64,000 bases of DNA from Pirellulales bacterium (lineage in GTDB: Bacteria; Planctomycetota; Planctomycetia; Pirellulales; JAEUIK01): the NCBI GenBank assembly GCA_019694455.1, contig JAIBBY010000008.1, forward strand, positions 43,474 to 107,473, in the 5' to 3' direction. Both the position numbers and the translations under genes were made by a program. The notes beneath the pieces are model-generated. The model saw only the letters and a list, made by a program, of their open reading frames with translations. It was not told the DNA's origin and did no database searches. Shown piece by piece: positions 34,283 to 45,237 of this stretch; positions within the stretch are counted from its first letter, which is position 1, and each line of letters begins with the position of its first letter.

Positions 34283-35182
34283 TCATCGAGGGGCGGCCGA
34301 ATCACCTTCAATTTGTGCCTCGCCACCGGACGACACGATCCGCGGCGCGGTATTGGCCAAGAGAGAGGTATTGATCAGTCGGGTATGCGAGTAGCCTTCG
34401 CTACGCAATTGGCTGGCGCCGTTGTCCCCCGAAACGCAGCCATCCAGCAGCACCCGAGACGCGTTGGCCACCGTGAATCCGCTACGGCCATTGCCACGAG
34501 ACGTTACGTTGCTCAGCCGGCACATCGACACACCATCGTGCGCGTTGACGCCGTCGAGTTGATATCCCTGCACGACCAGATTCGACACCACCACATCATG
34601 CACGTGGTACAGCCCAACTCCCACTGCCAACGCGGCGATCGACAGCGGATAGTCTTCAATCAGCTTGCCTTGCTCGACACGAAACCAGATGTAACCATCG
34701 ACGAGCGACCACTCCAAAGGCTCCAGCCGCGGCGCGCCATTTTGACGTTCCAGTGGTGGATGAAAGCGGGCCGGCCGCTCTCCCAAATAGAGCATGGCGC
34801 TGGCTTGCCGCGGCGGTCGAAAGCGATAGATATCGCCGCGAAACACGCTCCAGGCCTCTGCCGGAACCAAGGTCCGACCATCGAGCATCGCGCCATTGCC
34901 TTCGACGACGAACGGAAAATCGGGCAACCCGCTGTGACGCCCGCCAACTAGGGTGAAGCTCTCACGGTACGCCATGCCCGTATTCGCAATGACAATCCGA
35001 TCGGCGGTGCCGCAAACCCGCAGCGCCTTGGCGATGGTGCGCACCGGCCCGTCTCCAGACGCGGGCAAGCGCAGTCGCCCGCTGAACTGGTCGTCGCCCA
35101 GACGATTATCGACATACCAATCGCGCGCATGAAGCTGCGCGACCGAGCAACATAGCATCACGAAAAACACGAGCGAGCGCAT
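34283..35182 (-). CDS. secreted right-handed beta-helix-like protein
   Basis: This 299-residue exported protein has a signal peptide (MRSLVFFVMLCCSVAQLHA), then DWYVDNRLGDDQFSG and PVRTIAKALRVCGTADRIVI, a typical entry to right-handed parallel beta-helix proteins, followed by helical rungs such as VSNLVVQGYQLDGVNAHDG, SMCRLSNVTSRGNGRSGFTV and LDGCVSGDNGASQL. Such folds are found in polysaccharide lyases and hydrolases, but no catalytic residues can be named and the protein is short. It is divergent from the oxidoreductase gene. Confidence 0.7.
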   Translation of the reverse strand: MRSLVFFVMLCCSVAQLHARDWYVDNRLGDDQFSGRLRLPASGDGPVRTIAKALRVCGTADRIVIANTGMAYRESFTLVGGRHSGLPDFPFVVEGNGAMLDGRTLVPAEAWSVFRGDIYRFRPPRQASAMLYLGERPARFHPPLERQNGAPRLEPLEWSLVDGYIWFRVEQGKLIEDYPLSIAALAVGVGLYHVHDVVVSNLVVQGYQLDGVNAHDGVSMCRLSNVTSRGNGRSGFTVANASRVLLDGCVSGDNGASQLRSEGYSHTRLINTSLLANTAPRIVSSGGEAQIEGDSAAPR

Positions 35183-35266
35183 TTGTCGACCTCGATATCC
35201 ATAGCCTGGCGCGTACCTGAAACTATACTCCCTCCCCCTAGAACACGCCGGCAGTCAGAAAAAAAC

Positions 35267-35299
35267 GTGACTTTTACGCTCACATGTTACAATCGTCAC
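35267..35299. promoter_or_regulatory. inverted repeat GTGAC-N23-GTCAC upstream of the oxidoreductase
   Basis: GTGAC (35267-35271) is mirrored by GTCAC (35295-35299), 31 bases before the start codon. CGTGAC is also found upstream of the XRE regulator at 33152-33157, so a common operator for that regulator is conceivable. Confidence 0.3.
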
Positions 35300-35329
35300 C
35301 GTATTGCCCCCACCAGCGGAGGCGCACCC

Positions 35330-37546
35330 ATGTCGCGCACGGTATATCGGGCTTGCACGCTTTGCGAGGCCGCCTGCGGGCTGGCCTTTGAAGTCGTCGA
35401 CAATCGGATCGTGGCGGTCCGAGGCGATGAGGACGATCCCCTGTCGCGGGGCTACGTTTGCCCCAAGGGAGTCGCGATCGGCGCCATCCACAACGATCCC
35501 GATCGCCTCCGTGTGCCAATGCGCCGCACTGTCAGCGGCGCATTTGAACCTATTTCGTGGGACGACGCCTTTTCCATCACGGCCGACCGACTGCGCGCGA
35601 TTCGCAGCCAATACGGCGCCGATGCGGTCGCCCTCTATATGGGAAACCCTATCGTCCACAGCCACGGCATTCTGCTGATTCGCTCTGGGTTGGTGAAGGC
35701 GCTTGGCACGCGCAATAACATGAGCGCCAGCTCGCAAGACACCGCGCCCCGCTTCGCCGCGTCGTACTACGTCTATGGCAACTCGCTGGCGCTGCCAGTG
35801 CCCGATATCGATCGCACCCAGTATTTTTTGTGCATTGGCGCCAATCCACGTGTGTCGAACGGCAGCGTGTTCACTGCGCCCGATGTTCGCTCGCGCCTCA
35901 AGAAGCTGCGCGAGCGCGGCGGCCGACTTGTGGTGATCGACCCGCGCCGCACGGAAACCGCCCGTGACGCCGACGAGCATATTTCGATACGCCCCGGCGG
36001 CGACGCGGCGCTACTCCTGGCAATGACTCAAACGTTGGTGGAAGAAAACTTGATTGACCGCCAGGCGATCAACCAATTGTCCATTGGCTGGCAGCAAGTC
36101 GAGTCGCGGCTCGGAGCCTTCACCCCGGAGCGCGTGGCGCCGCACATTGGCGTCGCTGCCGAAATCATTCGCCGACTGGCCCGCGAATTCGCAGCAGCGC
36201 CGAGTTCGGTCTGCTATACCCGCATGGGCGTTTGCGTCAGTCCCCATTCCACGCTGGCGACCTTTGCCACTGATTTACTTAATCTGGCGGCGGGCCGACT
36301 CGGGGCGATTGGCGGCTGGATGTTCAACATCCCCGCTTTCGATATTGCTCCCGCGCTCAAGCTCAATGGCGATGGCCACGCGCGTTGGAAAAGTCGCGTC
36401 CGTGGATTGCCCGAGACACTGGGCGAAGTCCCCACCTCCGTCTTGGCCGAGGAGATCGAAACTCCCGGCGTCGGTCAGGTTCGCGGTGTGGTCACGGTGG
36501 CCGGCAATCCGGTGCTGTCGAGCCCCAACGGACCTCGCATGGCGCGAGCGCTCGGCAAATTGGACTTCATGGTTTCGGTCGATCTCTACATCAACGAAAC
36601 CACACGCCACGCCGACATCATCTTGCCGTCCGCCTGGGGCATGGTGGAAGATCACATCGACCTGATTTCTGGCTCGGTTGCCGTGCGCAACGTGGCACGC
36701 ATCTCGCCGCCAGTTCTCGAACAGTCCCCGGGCGAACTCACCGATTGGGAAATTCTGCTCGAGTTATGCTACCGCCTCGGCGGGGGGCCAACTGGCATGC
36801 CGCTTCTCGACGCTGCTTATCGCGCCGCGCGACGCGTGGGCTTGCGTTGGCGTCCCGAGCAGATGGCCGATCTGTTGTTGCGACTCGGTCCGCACGGTGA
36901 TCGATATCTCCCGTGGTCGAAAGGGTTGAACCTCAAAAAGTTGCGTCGCGCCGAGCATGGCCTCGACTTCGGGCCGCTTGAGCCTGGCCTTGCTCACCGC
37001 GTCACGCACAAAGACGGCAAGGCGCACCTCGACGCCGCGCCATTGTTGGCCGCGATGGACGGCCTTGCTCGCGAACTCGCAGACGCGCCGCCATCCGCCG
37101 ATGAGTTGCTTTTGATTGGCCGTCGCGATCTGCGCAGCAACAACTCGTGGATGCACAATGTGCCGGAACTTGTCGCCGGCCGCGAACGCTGTGTGCTCTA
37201 TGTCCACCCCGACGATGCCGCCCGTGCCAACGTGCGGGATGACGATCTGGCCGTGCTGGAGAGTCGCACGCACCGCGGCCATGTCACTGTGAAGCTAACC
37301 GACGAAATGCGCCCCGGCGTCGTCAGCCTGCCTCATGGTTGGGGACACGCCCCGGCGGCCGAATGGCAAAAGACGGCTGGTCAGCACGCGGGCGTATCCG
37401 CAAACGACTGGACCGACGATCAGCGCGTTGAGTCGGTGGTGGGGCAATCGATTCTCAACGCCGTGCCTGTGCGGCTCCGCGCCGCCGCGCGTGCCGCCAG
37501 CGACGAAGGCCAATCCGCCGCTGATCCGTTGGTGGCGACCACCTGA
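35330..37546 (+). CDS. molybdopterin oxidoreductase (DMSO-reductase family), stand-alone
   Basis: This 738-residue enzyme of the Mo/W bis-MGD family has an N-terminal [4Fe-4S] site (Cys 9, 12, 16 and 44 in ACTLCEAACG and YVCPKG), then domains with IRPGGDAALLLAM, GVVTVAGNPVLS, ADIILPSAWGMVEDHID and the C-terminal cap (SLPHGWGHAP, GVSANDWTDD). The metal-ligand loop is SASSQD (residues 132-137) with no Cys or Sec; Ser or Asp may ligate. No Tat signal is visible, so it is probably cytoplasmic. GGAGG precedes the ATG at 35330. No partner subunit adjoins; substrate unknown. Its stop overlaps tag by one base. Confidence 0.88.
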   Translation: MSRTVYRACTLCEAACGLAFEVVDNRIVAVRGDEDDPLSRGYVCPKGVAIGAIHNDPDRLRVPMRRTVSGAFEPISWDDAFSITADRLRAIRSQYGADAVALYMGNPIVHSHGILLIRSGLVKALGTRNNMSASSQDTAPRFAASYYVYGNSLALPVPDIDRTQYFLCIGANPRVSNGSVFTAPDVRSRLKKLRERGGRLVVIDPRRTETARDADEHISIRPGGDAALLLAMTQTLVEENLIDRQAINQLSIGWQQVESRLGAFTPERVAPHIGVAAEIIRRLAREFAAAPSSVCYTRMGVCVSPHSTLATFATDLLNLAAGRLGAIGGWMFNIPAFDIAPALKLNGDGHARWKSRVRGLPETLGEVPTSVLAEEIETPGVGQVRGVVTVAGNPVLSSPNGPRMARALGKLDFMVSVDLYINETTRHADIILPSAWGMVEDHIDLISGSVAVRNVARISPPVLEQSPGELTDWEILLELCYRLGGGPTGMPLLDAAYRAARRVGLRWRPEQMADLLLRLGPHGDRYLPWSKGLNLKKLRRAEHGLDFGPLEPGLAHRVTHKDGKAHLDAAPLLAAMDGLARELADAPPSADELLLIGRRDLRSNNSWMHNVPELVAGRERCVLYVHPDDAARANVRDDDLAVLESRTHRGHVTVKLTDEMRPGVVSLPHGWGHAPAAEWQKTAGQHAGVSANDWTDDQRVESVVGQSILNAVPVRLRAAARAASDEGQSAADPLVATT

Positions 37547-38148
37547 TGCCGCGCGCGCCTCGCCAACTCACGCGCTGCCCTTGGGCGCGTACCGACAACA
37601 GCGTCCTCTATCACGACAGCGAGTGGGGCTTGCCGCTCTACGACGAGCGGCGCCTGTTCGAGTTTCTCATCCTCGAAGGCGCGCAGGCCGGGCTCAGTTG
37701 GGAGACGATCCTCGCCAAGCGCGAGAACTATCGCCGCGCGTTCGATCAGTTCGATCCGCGGCGCATTGCCCGTTACAATCAGCGCAAAATCAACTCGCTC
37801 TTGGCGGATGTCGGCATTGTCCGCAACCGGCTCAAGATCGCCGCCGCCATTGGCAACGCGCAAGCGTATTTGCGATTGCGCGAAGAAGGTCGCACATTGA
37901 GCGACTACTTGTGGCAATTTGTGGGCGGTCAGCCGCGGAGCAATCATTGGCGAACCATTCGCGAAGTCCCTGCCCAGACTTGCGAATCGGACGCGATGAG
38001 CAAGGAGCTAAAGCGGCGAGGGTTTCGCTTCGTCGGCAGCACGATTTGCTATGCGCTGATGCAGGCCACCGGTATGGTGAACGATCATCTCGTCGACTGC
38101 TTTCGTCACGCCGAAGTCGGCAGGCGCAAAATGCCGCCGCGCGGCTAA
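37546..38148 (+). CDS. tag: DNA-3-methyladenine glycosylase I
   Basis: This 200-residue base-excision repair enzyme removes 3-methyladenine from alkylated DNA. It shows RCPWA (zinc Cys), LYHDSEWGLPL, FEFLILEGAQAGLSWETIL with the catalytic region, KRENYRRAFDQFD and the zinc-binding end DHLVDCFRH. Normal length. Its ATG overlaps the stop of the oxidoreductase by one base, suggesting translational coupling despite unrelated functions. Its stop interlocks with that of the convergent SH3 gene (four-base overlap). Confidence 0.95.
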   Translation: MPRAPRQLTRCPWARTDNSVLYHDSEWGLPLYDERRLFEFLILEGAQAGLSWETILAKRENYRRAFDQFDPRRIARYNQRKINSLLADVGIVRNRLKIAAAIGNAQAYLRLREEGRTLSDYLWQFVGGQPRSNHWRTIREVPAQTCESDAMSKELKRRGFRFVGSTICYALMQATGMVNDHLVDCFRHAEVGRRKMPPRG

Positions 38149-39440
38149 CGCACCAGCGGTTGCTCCAAGGGCACGATCCGCCGCGCTGTGAGATTCTGCC
38201 GATCATGTTCCGGCATAAAGCCGATATTGCCGCTGATGCCAACTTCTTTGCCCAGATAGTGCCGCAGATTCACGCCCGGCGCCGGAGTCACAAAGCAGCG
38301 GATCTGTCCTGTAGTGTCGGTGAGCGCATACCCCGGCATACCGGCCGGCGGCGATTCGATCCGCGCCAACCGTCCCACTCCATCAAAATCGTCGCGCGTT
38401 TCGCCCAGCAACGTCCCAGCGTCCATCGCGCGCGCGCGGCCACGATCGTTGGGCGGCGCTACGGCGATCGAATCCATCCGGCGTTTGATCTCGGCGAATT
38501 TCTCGATCTTGTTGATCAATAGCCGTGCGCGCCCGCGTTCCAAGCCCGATGCGCCGCTCGCCAACAGCGCATTGGCGCGGGCGAGCGATTCGTCGAATCT
38601 CCACACGCTTGGATCTGCGACCAACATTGCCGACAAATCGAGTTCGATTGCCGCCAATTCGCGTTCGCGTTGGTCGTCACTTGAGGCGCCGATGACCTCA
38701 CTCGCTGCTTCGGGCGGGGTCGTCGTCGCTGTGTCCGCTAAATTGGGAGCGACATTGGTGTCCGCTGGACTTTGCGGCGGCCTACGGCTGCGCGCTCGCC
38801 AGTCACCGCCGTCACCCTTGGCGGCGGCGCTGTCTTGAACGGTTGCGGGTATGCGCTCCGCCTCTTCATTGAACTGAGGTTGCCCAATCGTCGCCACGCG
38901 CCCCGGAATAGTCTCTTCCAGATCGCGCGCCACGAATTGCCCATGCACCCAGCGGAACTCCCCCGCCGGCGGCGCCACCTTGTACCAACCCGGCGCGTTG
39001 GGGATTGATCGCGCCGGCTCGTCATCGATCAGTTCGACCTCGTCGCCAAGCCCCAGACGCAATTGAATCACGTCGCGCACGTCGGAGAACTGACTGCCGA
39101 CGCGCACGATCACGCGATCGCCCAACACCCGCGCCAAGCCGCTGTCGTCGGGCTCCAAAAACTCTTCCGAAATCCAACAAAAGCTCTTTTCGGGCGGCCG
39201 AATGGCGAACCATCCTCCCGGATCGTGGCGGTACACCTCGATCCGCGCGCCGCGCTCGAGTTTCTGCGTGGGATAGAAATTCTTGCCCGGTCCGCTGCGC
39301 ACAAACACCTCATCGGCATTGATGTACGCCACGTATGGCATGCCGTCGTCCGCGCGCGCTCTATCCGCCCCCGCGCAACTCAACAACGCGGCGATGAGGA
39401 TCAAGAGCGTGTTTCTGACGCTTTCCCTGCGATGCAGCAC
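38145..39440 (-). CDS. secreted SH3-domain protein
   Basis: This 431-residue exported protein has an N-terminal hydrophobic segment (NTLLILIAALLSCAGADRA), then two bacterial SH3 domains: VAYINADEVFVRSGPGKNFY with GGWFAIRPPEKSFCWISEEFL, and DRVIVRVGSQFSDVRD with GWYKVAPPAGEFRWVHGQFV. A disordered Pro/Thr linker leads to an alpha/beta C-terminal part that ends GKEVGISGNIGFMPEHDR, OB-like in pattern. SH3b domains often bind peptidoglycan or peptides, so a cell-envelope role is likely. The start is GTG at 39440, with GGAG nine bases upstream. Confidence 0.8.
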   Translation of the reverse strand: MLHRRESVRNTLLILIAALLSCAGADRARADDGMPYVAYINADEVFVRSGPGKNFYPTQKLERGARIEVYRHDPGGWFAIRPPEKSFCWISEEFLEPDDSGLARVLGDRVIVRVGSQFSDVRDVIQLRLGLGDEVELIDDEPARSIPNAPGWYKVAPPAGEFRWVHGQFVARDLEETIPGRVATIGQPQFNEEAERIPATVQDSAAAKGDGGDWRARSRRPPQSPADTNVAPNLADTATTTPPEAASEVIGASSDDQRERELAAIELDLSAMLVADPSVWRFDESLARANALLASGASGLERGRARLLINKIEKFAEIKRRMDSIAVAPPNDRGRARAMDAGTLLGETRDDFDGVGRLARIESPPAGMPGYALTDTTGQIRCFVTPAPGVNLRHYLGKEVGISGNIGFMPEHDRQNLTARRIVPLEQPLVR

Positions 39441-39615
39441 GTGCGACTCCGCAACGATGCAAACCCTTGGCCATGCGGCAAGAGCCCAAGCTGCGAGCTT
39501 CTAACGTATCCGCGCATGGAGAGACAAGATCAATTCGCCGATAAACGACGGAGCGTGTGGCGGCGGGGCAATACAGACAAAGGAGGCTAGCGCCGCCATC
39601 GGCTGATTGAGGCGG

Positions 39616-40368
39616 CTACACGGCGCTGGCCGCTGTTTGTGGGCCCAATATCTGCTCCATCATCCAGCGATCCATATCGGGCAGCATATGGCTGCAAATC
39701 TCGTCGCCGCCCGGATAAACTCGCAACGAGACAGTCATGCCGGCGGTGTGGAGCAACCGCAAATCCTGGCAAACCTGATCTTGCGCGTAACGGGGCGCCT
39801 CCTGACCGCACGCCAGAAAAATTGGCACGCGGCGGGCGCGATCTAATCGACTCAGCGGATTGCCCCCCTGCGGAAACGATCCGCACAAGCTCAAGACTCC
39901 GGCAAAGCGCTCCGGAAACCGCATCGCCAAGCGCAGCGCGGCGGTGCCGCCGGTCCCGAATCCGCCAATGAAGATGCGTCGCTTGGAGATGTTGGCTCGG
40001 CTCCGCGCTAGCATGATGCCTTGCCATACCCGTTGTTCCAAGCTCGCCTCGGCGCCAGCGCTAGTGGGCCACGACCATCCCTGCCGGTTCAGGGGCTCAG
40101 TGGTCACGCCGCGCGGCGCCACGGCCACGTAGTTGCGCATGCTCACCAGCGGCATAATTCGCTTGAGTTGCTGCTCGCTCTCGCCCGGGCCGTGCAGCCA
40201 AACCAATAGCGGGTAGGCGTAGTTAGGCTCGTAGTGCAGCGGCATGAAAAGCGCCGCCGGCGTCTCACGATCGGTGCTGAACTTCGCCGAACCCACCTCG
40301 CCGGCATGGGGCGCGGCCGAGGTATCTACCCAATCGGTCGATGACAAAAGCTGCGGCAATCGATTCAC
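39616..40368 (-). CDS. alpha/beta hydrolase-fold protein lacking the nucleophile serine
   Basis: This 250-residue protein resembles the phospholipase/carboxylesterase family: strand PLLVWLHGPGES (oxyanion HG), MRNYVAVAPRG, IFIGGFGTGGTAALRLA and FAGVLSLCGSFP. In active members the elbow reads GFSQGG; here it is GFGTGG (residues 136-141), with Gly138 where Ser should be, and the following acid loop (ACGQEAPRY) lacks the usual Asp. The His region (SHMLPDMDRW) is kept. It may be a pseudo-enzyme or a binding protein. GTG at 40368 with AGGAG upstream. No signal peptide. Confidence 0.75.
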   Translation of the reverse strand: MNRLPQLLSSTDWVDTSAAPHAGEVGSAKFSTDRETPAALFMPLHYEPNYAYPLLVWLHGPGESEQQLKRIMPLVSMRNYVAVAPRGVTTEPLNRQGWSWPTSAGAEASLEQRVWQGIMLARSRANISKRRIFIGGFGTGGTAALRLAMRFPERFAGVLSLCGSFPQGGNPLSRLDRARRVPIFLACGQEAPRYAQDQVCQDLRLLHTAGMTVSLRVYPGGDEICSHMLPDMDRWMMEQILGPQTAASAV

Positions 40369-40762
40369 GGTGTATTGATCTCCTGGCGCCTACGGCGTTG
40401 CGAGAAAGGTCGAACGATGAGCGCCACGAGTTTTCGCGGCGTCCCCAGCGCAAGTTCCGCCGGGGAGCTCAGACAAGATTCTGATCTCATGCGATTCGAC
40501 AATCACGCGAGGGTGTTTCCCACTTCCTGCAAAACTTGTTGCAACAGCAGGTTCCACCTCGCCGTCATCGATGCTCGAATCCATGCGTTGCCTGCCATGC
40601 GCGGCAACGCCCAATTTGACTCAATCGGTGATTCTTCGGTTTCAATCATATGGCGGCAGTCGGGCCGGACTTTATTCGAGAGCCAAAGTCGAAGTCAACG
40701 TCAGAAACCGACGATCGCGCCAATCAAGGCGCGTGAGAAGCTGGGCGAGCTACGCTAACACG
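40369..40762. other. 394-base gap between mdh and the hydrolase-like gene
   Basis: No convincing gene. CGCGCC (40716-40721) pairs with GGCGCG (40728-40733) around a six-base loop, 30-47 bases past the mdh stop on the mdh transcript; there is no T run, so it is a possible but weak terminator. Short frames on both strands have unconvincing composition. Confidence 0.35.
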
Positions 40763-42160
<1,398 letters not shown>

Positions 42161-45100
42161 ATGGGTTTCACGCTGGCGCGGTTGGCGATTGGGGCGGGCC
42201 TGATGCTCGCCTGTTGCCGAACCACCGTTGCTGGCGAGCCGTTTCAAGCCTTTGTCGATGGGCTACGCCGCCGCCAACTGTACGACATGGCCATGGCTTA
42301 TCTCGATCAGTCGAGAACCAATCCGCGGGTCAGCGAAGCGGACAAAACTCGCATACCGTTTGAAGAAGGACGTGTGCTGCTCGACGAGGCGGGCAACCTC
42401 CGCGACTCCGCGGCCCGTAGCCGCAAACTCGACGAAGCACAACAGCGCTTAGACGCGTTTATTGCCGCGCGGGGCGATGACCCATTGGCCAGCGAAGCGC
42501 GACTGCAATTGGGCAATGTCTATATCGAACGCGCCCGCAGCGAGATCGCCGCAGCCAACCGTCCGTCGCAGGTCGCCAAACGCGCCGAATCGATGAAGCG
42601 CGCTGGCGACTGGCTACTCAAAGCCCAGCGAGTCCTTGGCGAGGCGGAAGGAAAGTTTGGCGCCGAGTTCAACAAGTTCCCCAAGGCGATCGATCCGGCC
42701 GATCGCCCGCAGATTGATGCTCGCGATCGCGCGCGCGTCAATTTGATCCAAGCGCAGATGTTTGCCGCCACCGTACTGGCCGAGCAAGCCAAGACGCAAG
42801 ACTCCAAATCCGAGGCTGGCCGCAAACTGCTGGAACAGGCCGCTCTCAAGTACGGCGAGATTCACAAGAAATTCAACCAATATCTGGTCGCGCTCTACGC
42901 GCGACTGTATCAAGGCCAAGCGCTGCTCGAACTGGGAAAGCAAGCCGAAGCGCTGGCCTGTCTGGAAGAAGTGCTCCAGCAGGCGGCCACCTCGCCCGAA
43001 CTGCGTCCGCTGGCAGACAAGACGCTGCCCATTGCGCTCGCCGCTTGGCTTGGCGACAAAGACCACCAGTTCGACAAGGCGATTGAAGCAAGTCAGAGAT
43101 GGCTGCAGCAAGCCAGTCGCGCCGAGCAACACACCAGTGACGGGCTGGCAATCGCCTGGTATGCGGCCGACGCTCGTCGGCGCCGCGCTGCCGCGCAAAA
43201 GAAGAACAAAGACTATGCGCGCGCCAGCGACGACGACTTGAAAGAGGCCGCTCGGCTTGCCGCCGACGTTGCCCGTTATCCCGGCGAGCACCAAGACGCG
43301 GCGCGACAGTTATTGACACAACTGCGCAAAGTGGCGGCCCCTGAATCGCCAACCACGTTTGCGGATGCCCTCAACGAAGGCAGAGCGGCGCTCGACGAAG
43401 CCGGCTCGCTCGAACAACAAATTCACGAGGCGCAATCGGGTGATGCCGACGCCACCAAGCTAAGCGAGCTCCGCCGCTCGTTCGCCAGCGCCGTCCAACG
43501 CGCCGAAAGCAACTTGCGCCGCGCGCTGGAACTGCGCGACGCCGACACCCAACCAGACGGCATGGCCGAAGCCCAATATTTGCTTGCCTATAGTCTTTTT
43601 TTGGCGGAACGCCATTACGACGCTGCCGTAGCTGCGGAGTTCGTCGCGCGGCATCGCACCGACTCGTCCTTGGCTCGCTCGGCGGCCAAAATCGCGCTGG
43701 CATCCTACCTGGAAGCGTACAACGCGCAGCCAGCCAACCAGCGAGAGGCGGAACTACGCTATATGACCGCCATTGCCGAGCACATCGGCGCCACCTGGCC
43801 GCAAGAGCCCGAGGCGGCCGAGGCATGGATGATCCTCTCCGAGGTGGCGCTGCGGGCCGGCAATGTCGAAATGGCCAACACCTATCTCGCTCGCATCCCG
43901 GCCGATTCGCCCGGTCGCGCCGAGGCCGACTTAAAGCAGGGCCAAGCGCTTTGGGGACGCTATCTGGAACTGGCTGGCAAGAACGACCCGCGTTCCGCCT
44001 CCGCCGCCGAAATGGACAAGCTCCTCGCCGACGCTCAGTCGCTACTCGACAAATCCGTGACTCAAGCGCGCTCGCGGGAGGGCGCGCCGAGCTACAGCTT
44101 GCTCGCTGCTGAGCTGACGCTGGCTCAAATTCTTAATGTCCAAGGCAAATACGATCAGGCGCTGGCGATCCTCGAACGAAAAGAGACTGGTCCGCTGGCG
44201 CTGGTCGCGGCCAAAGATCCACTGGTCAGCCGTGGTCCCTATGCGGGCGAAGCGCTCAAGACGGCGCTTCGCGCATACGTCGGCGCCGAGCGTATTGAGC
44301 AGGCCGAAAAAATCATGTCGCAGCTCGATGAGCAATACGCCGACAAGCCCGACGCGGAACAATCGCTCACTGCGATCTATGTTGGTCTGGGACGCGAACT
44401 GGAGCAGCAGGTCAAGTCGCTCGAAGCGACCGGCGACAGTGTTCAACTCGCCAAAGTGTTGTCGGCTTTCCAGCTCTTCATCGACCGCGTGGTTAAGCAA
44501 GAGGCGAAGTCCCTCGCAACTCTCAACTGGATTGGCGAGACATGCAATCGACTAGGCGACGCGCTGGCGCAGAATCCCAAGAAGAGCGCCGAGGCCAAGA
44601 AGTACTATGAGCGAGGCGCCATGGCCTACGCCAAGCTGCTCGATCGCGCCACCAAGGATGACAAGCTGGCGTCCAGCATCCTGGCAATTCGGCTGCGCCT
44701 GTCGCGCTGTCTGCGTGGCGCACAGGAATGGGAAGGCGCCATCACGCAATTGCGCGAAATCCTGAAGTCCAATCCCAGCGTGCTCGATGTGCAATTCGAG
44801 GCCGCTCGCGTCTTTCAGGCCTGGGGCGCATTCGACGGCAAGCGCTATCAACAGGCGATTCGTGGAGACAAATCGCCCAATGTCCCAGAGATCTGGGGCT
44901 TCAACGGCATCGCGAGTCGTTTGCGACGCCTGCCCGCGCAAAAGGAAGCGTATGAGGAGGCGCGCTACCTTGTCGCCGAGTGCAGCTACCGGCTGGCGCT
45001 TTCGCGCACCGGCGCCGAACAGGCCGACGGACTGCTCGCCGTCGAACGCTTAATTCATTCCAACTACAGTCTCGACGCTGAACTGGGGGGACCGAACTGG

Positions 45101-45220
45101 CGCCCCAAATACGACCAATTGTTGCGCGATGTGCAACGCGCCGCCGGACGCACTCCAAGTGGGTTGCCGTCGCTTCCGCCAGACAGCACAGCGCGCAGCC
45201 TGCCACAATCCGCTGAATGA
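42161..45220 (+). CDS. large secreted TPR-type repeat protein
   Basis: This 1019-residue exported protein has a hydrophobic N terminus (FTLARLAIGAGLMLACC, with a Cys pair suggesting possible lipidation) and then long tetratricopeptide-type helix pairs over almost the whole length, such as FQAFVDGLRRRQLYDMAMAYL, LYQGQALLELGKQAEALACLE, KIMSQLDEQYADKPDAEQSL and VLDVQFEAARVFQAWG. It is likely a periplasmic or outer-membrane assembly scaffold. The ATG at 42161 is used because the earlier frame lacks a signal. The next gene also carries TPRs and starts 17 bases after the stop, so the two probably work together. Confidence 0.8.
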   Translation: MGFTLARLAIGAGLMLACCRTTVAGEPFQAFVDGLRRRQLYDMAMAYLDQSRTNPRVSEADKTRIPFEEGRVLLDEAGNLRDSAARSRKLDEAQQRLDAFIAARGDDPLASEARLQLGNVYIERARSEIAAANRPSQVAKRAESMKRAGDWLLKAQRVLGEAEGKFGAEFNKFPKAIDPADRPQIDARDRARVNLIQAQMFAATVLAEQAKTQDSKSEAGRKLLEQAALKYGEIHKKFNQYLVALYARLYQGQALLELGKQAEALACLEEVLQQAATSPELRPLADKTLPIALAAWLGDKDHQFDKAIEASQRWLQQASRAEQHTSDGLAIAWYAADARRRRAAAQKKNKDYARASDDDLKEAARLAADVARYPGEHQDAARQLLTQLRKVAAPESPTTFADALNEGRAALDEAGSLEQQIHEAQSGDADATKLSELRRSFASAVQRAESNLRRALELRDADTQPDGMAEAQYLLAYSLFLAERHYDAAVAAEFVARHRTDSSLARSAAKIALASYLEAYNAQPANQREAELRYMTAIAEHIGATWPQEPEAAEAWMILSEVALRAGNVEMANTYLARIPADSPGRAEADLKQGQALWGRYLELAGKNDPRSASAAEMDKLLADAQSLLDKSVTQARSREGAPSYSLLAAELTLAQILNVQGKYDQALAILERKETGPLALVAAKDPLVSRGPYAGEALKTALRAYVGAERIEQAEKIMSQLDEQYADKPDAEQSLTAIYVGLGRELEQQVKSLEATGDSVQLAKVLSAFQLFIDRVVKQEAKSLATLNWIGETCNRLGDALAQNPKKSAEAKKYYERGAMAYAKLLDRATKDDKLASSILAIRLRLSRCLRGAQEWEGAITQLREILKSNPSVLDVQFEAARVFQAWGAFDGKRYQQAIRGDKSPNVPEIWGFNGIASRLRRLPAQKEAYEEARYLVAECSYRLALSRTGAEQADGLLAVERLIHSNYSLDAELGGPNWRPKYDQLLRDVQRAAGRTPSGLPSLPPDSTARSLPQSAE

Positions 45221-45237
45221 CGATCAGAGGAACGATC

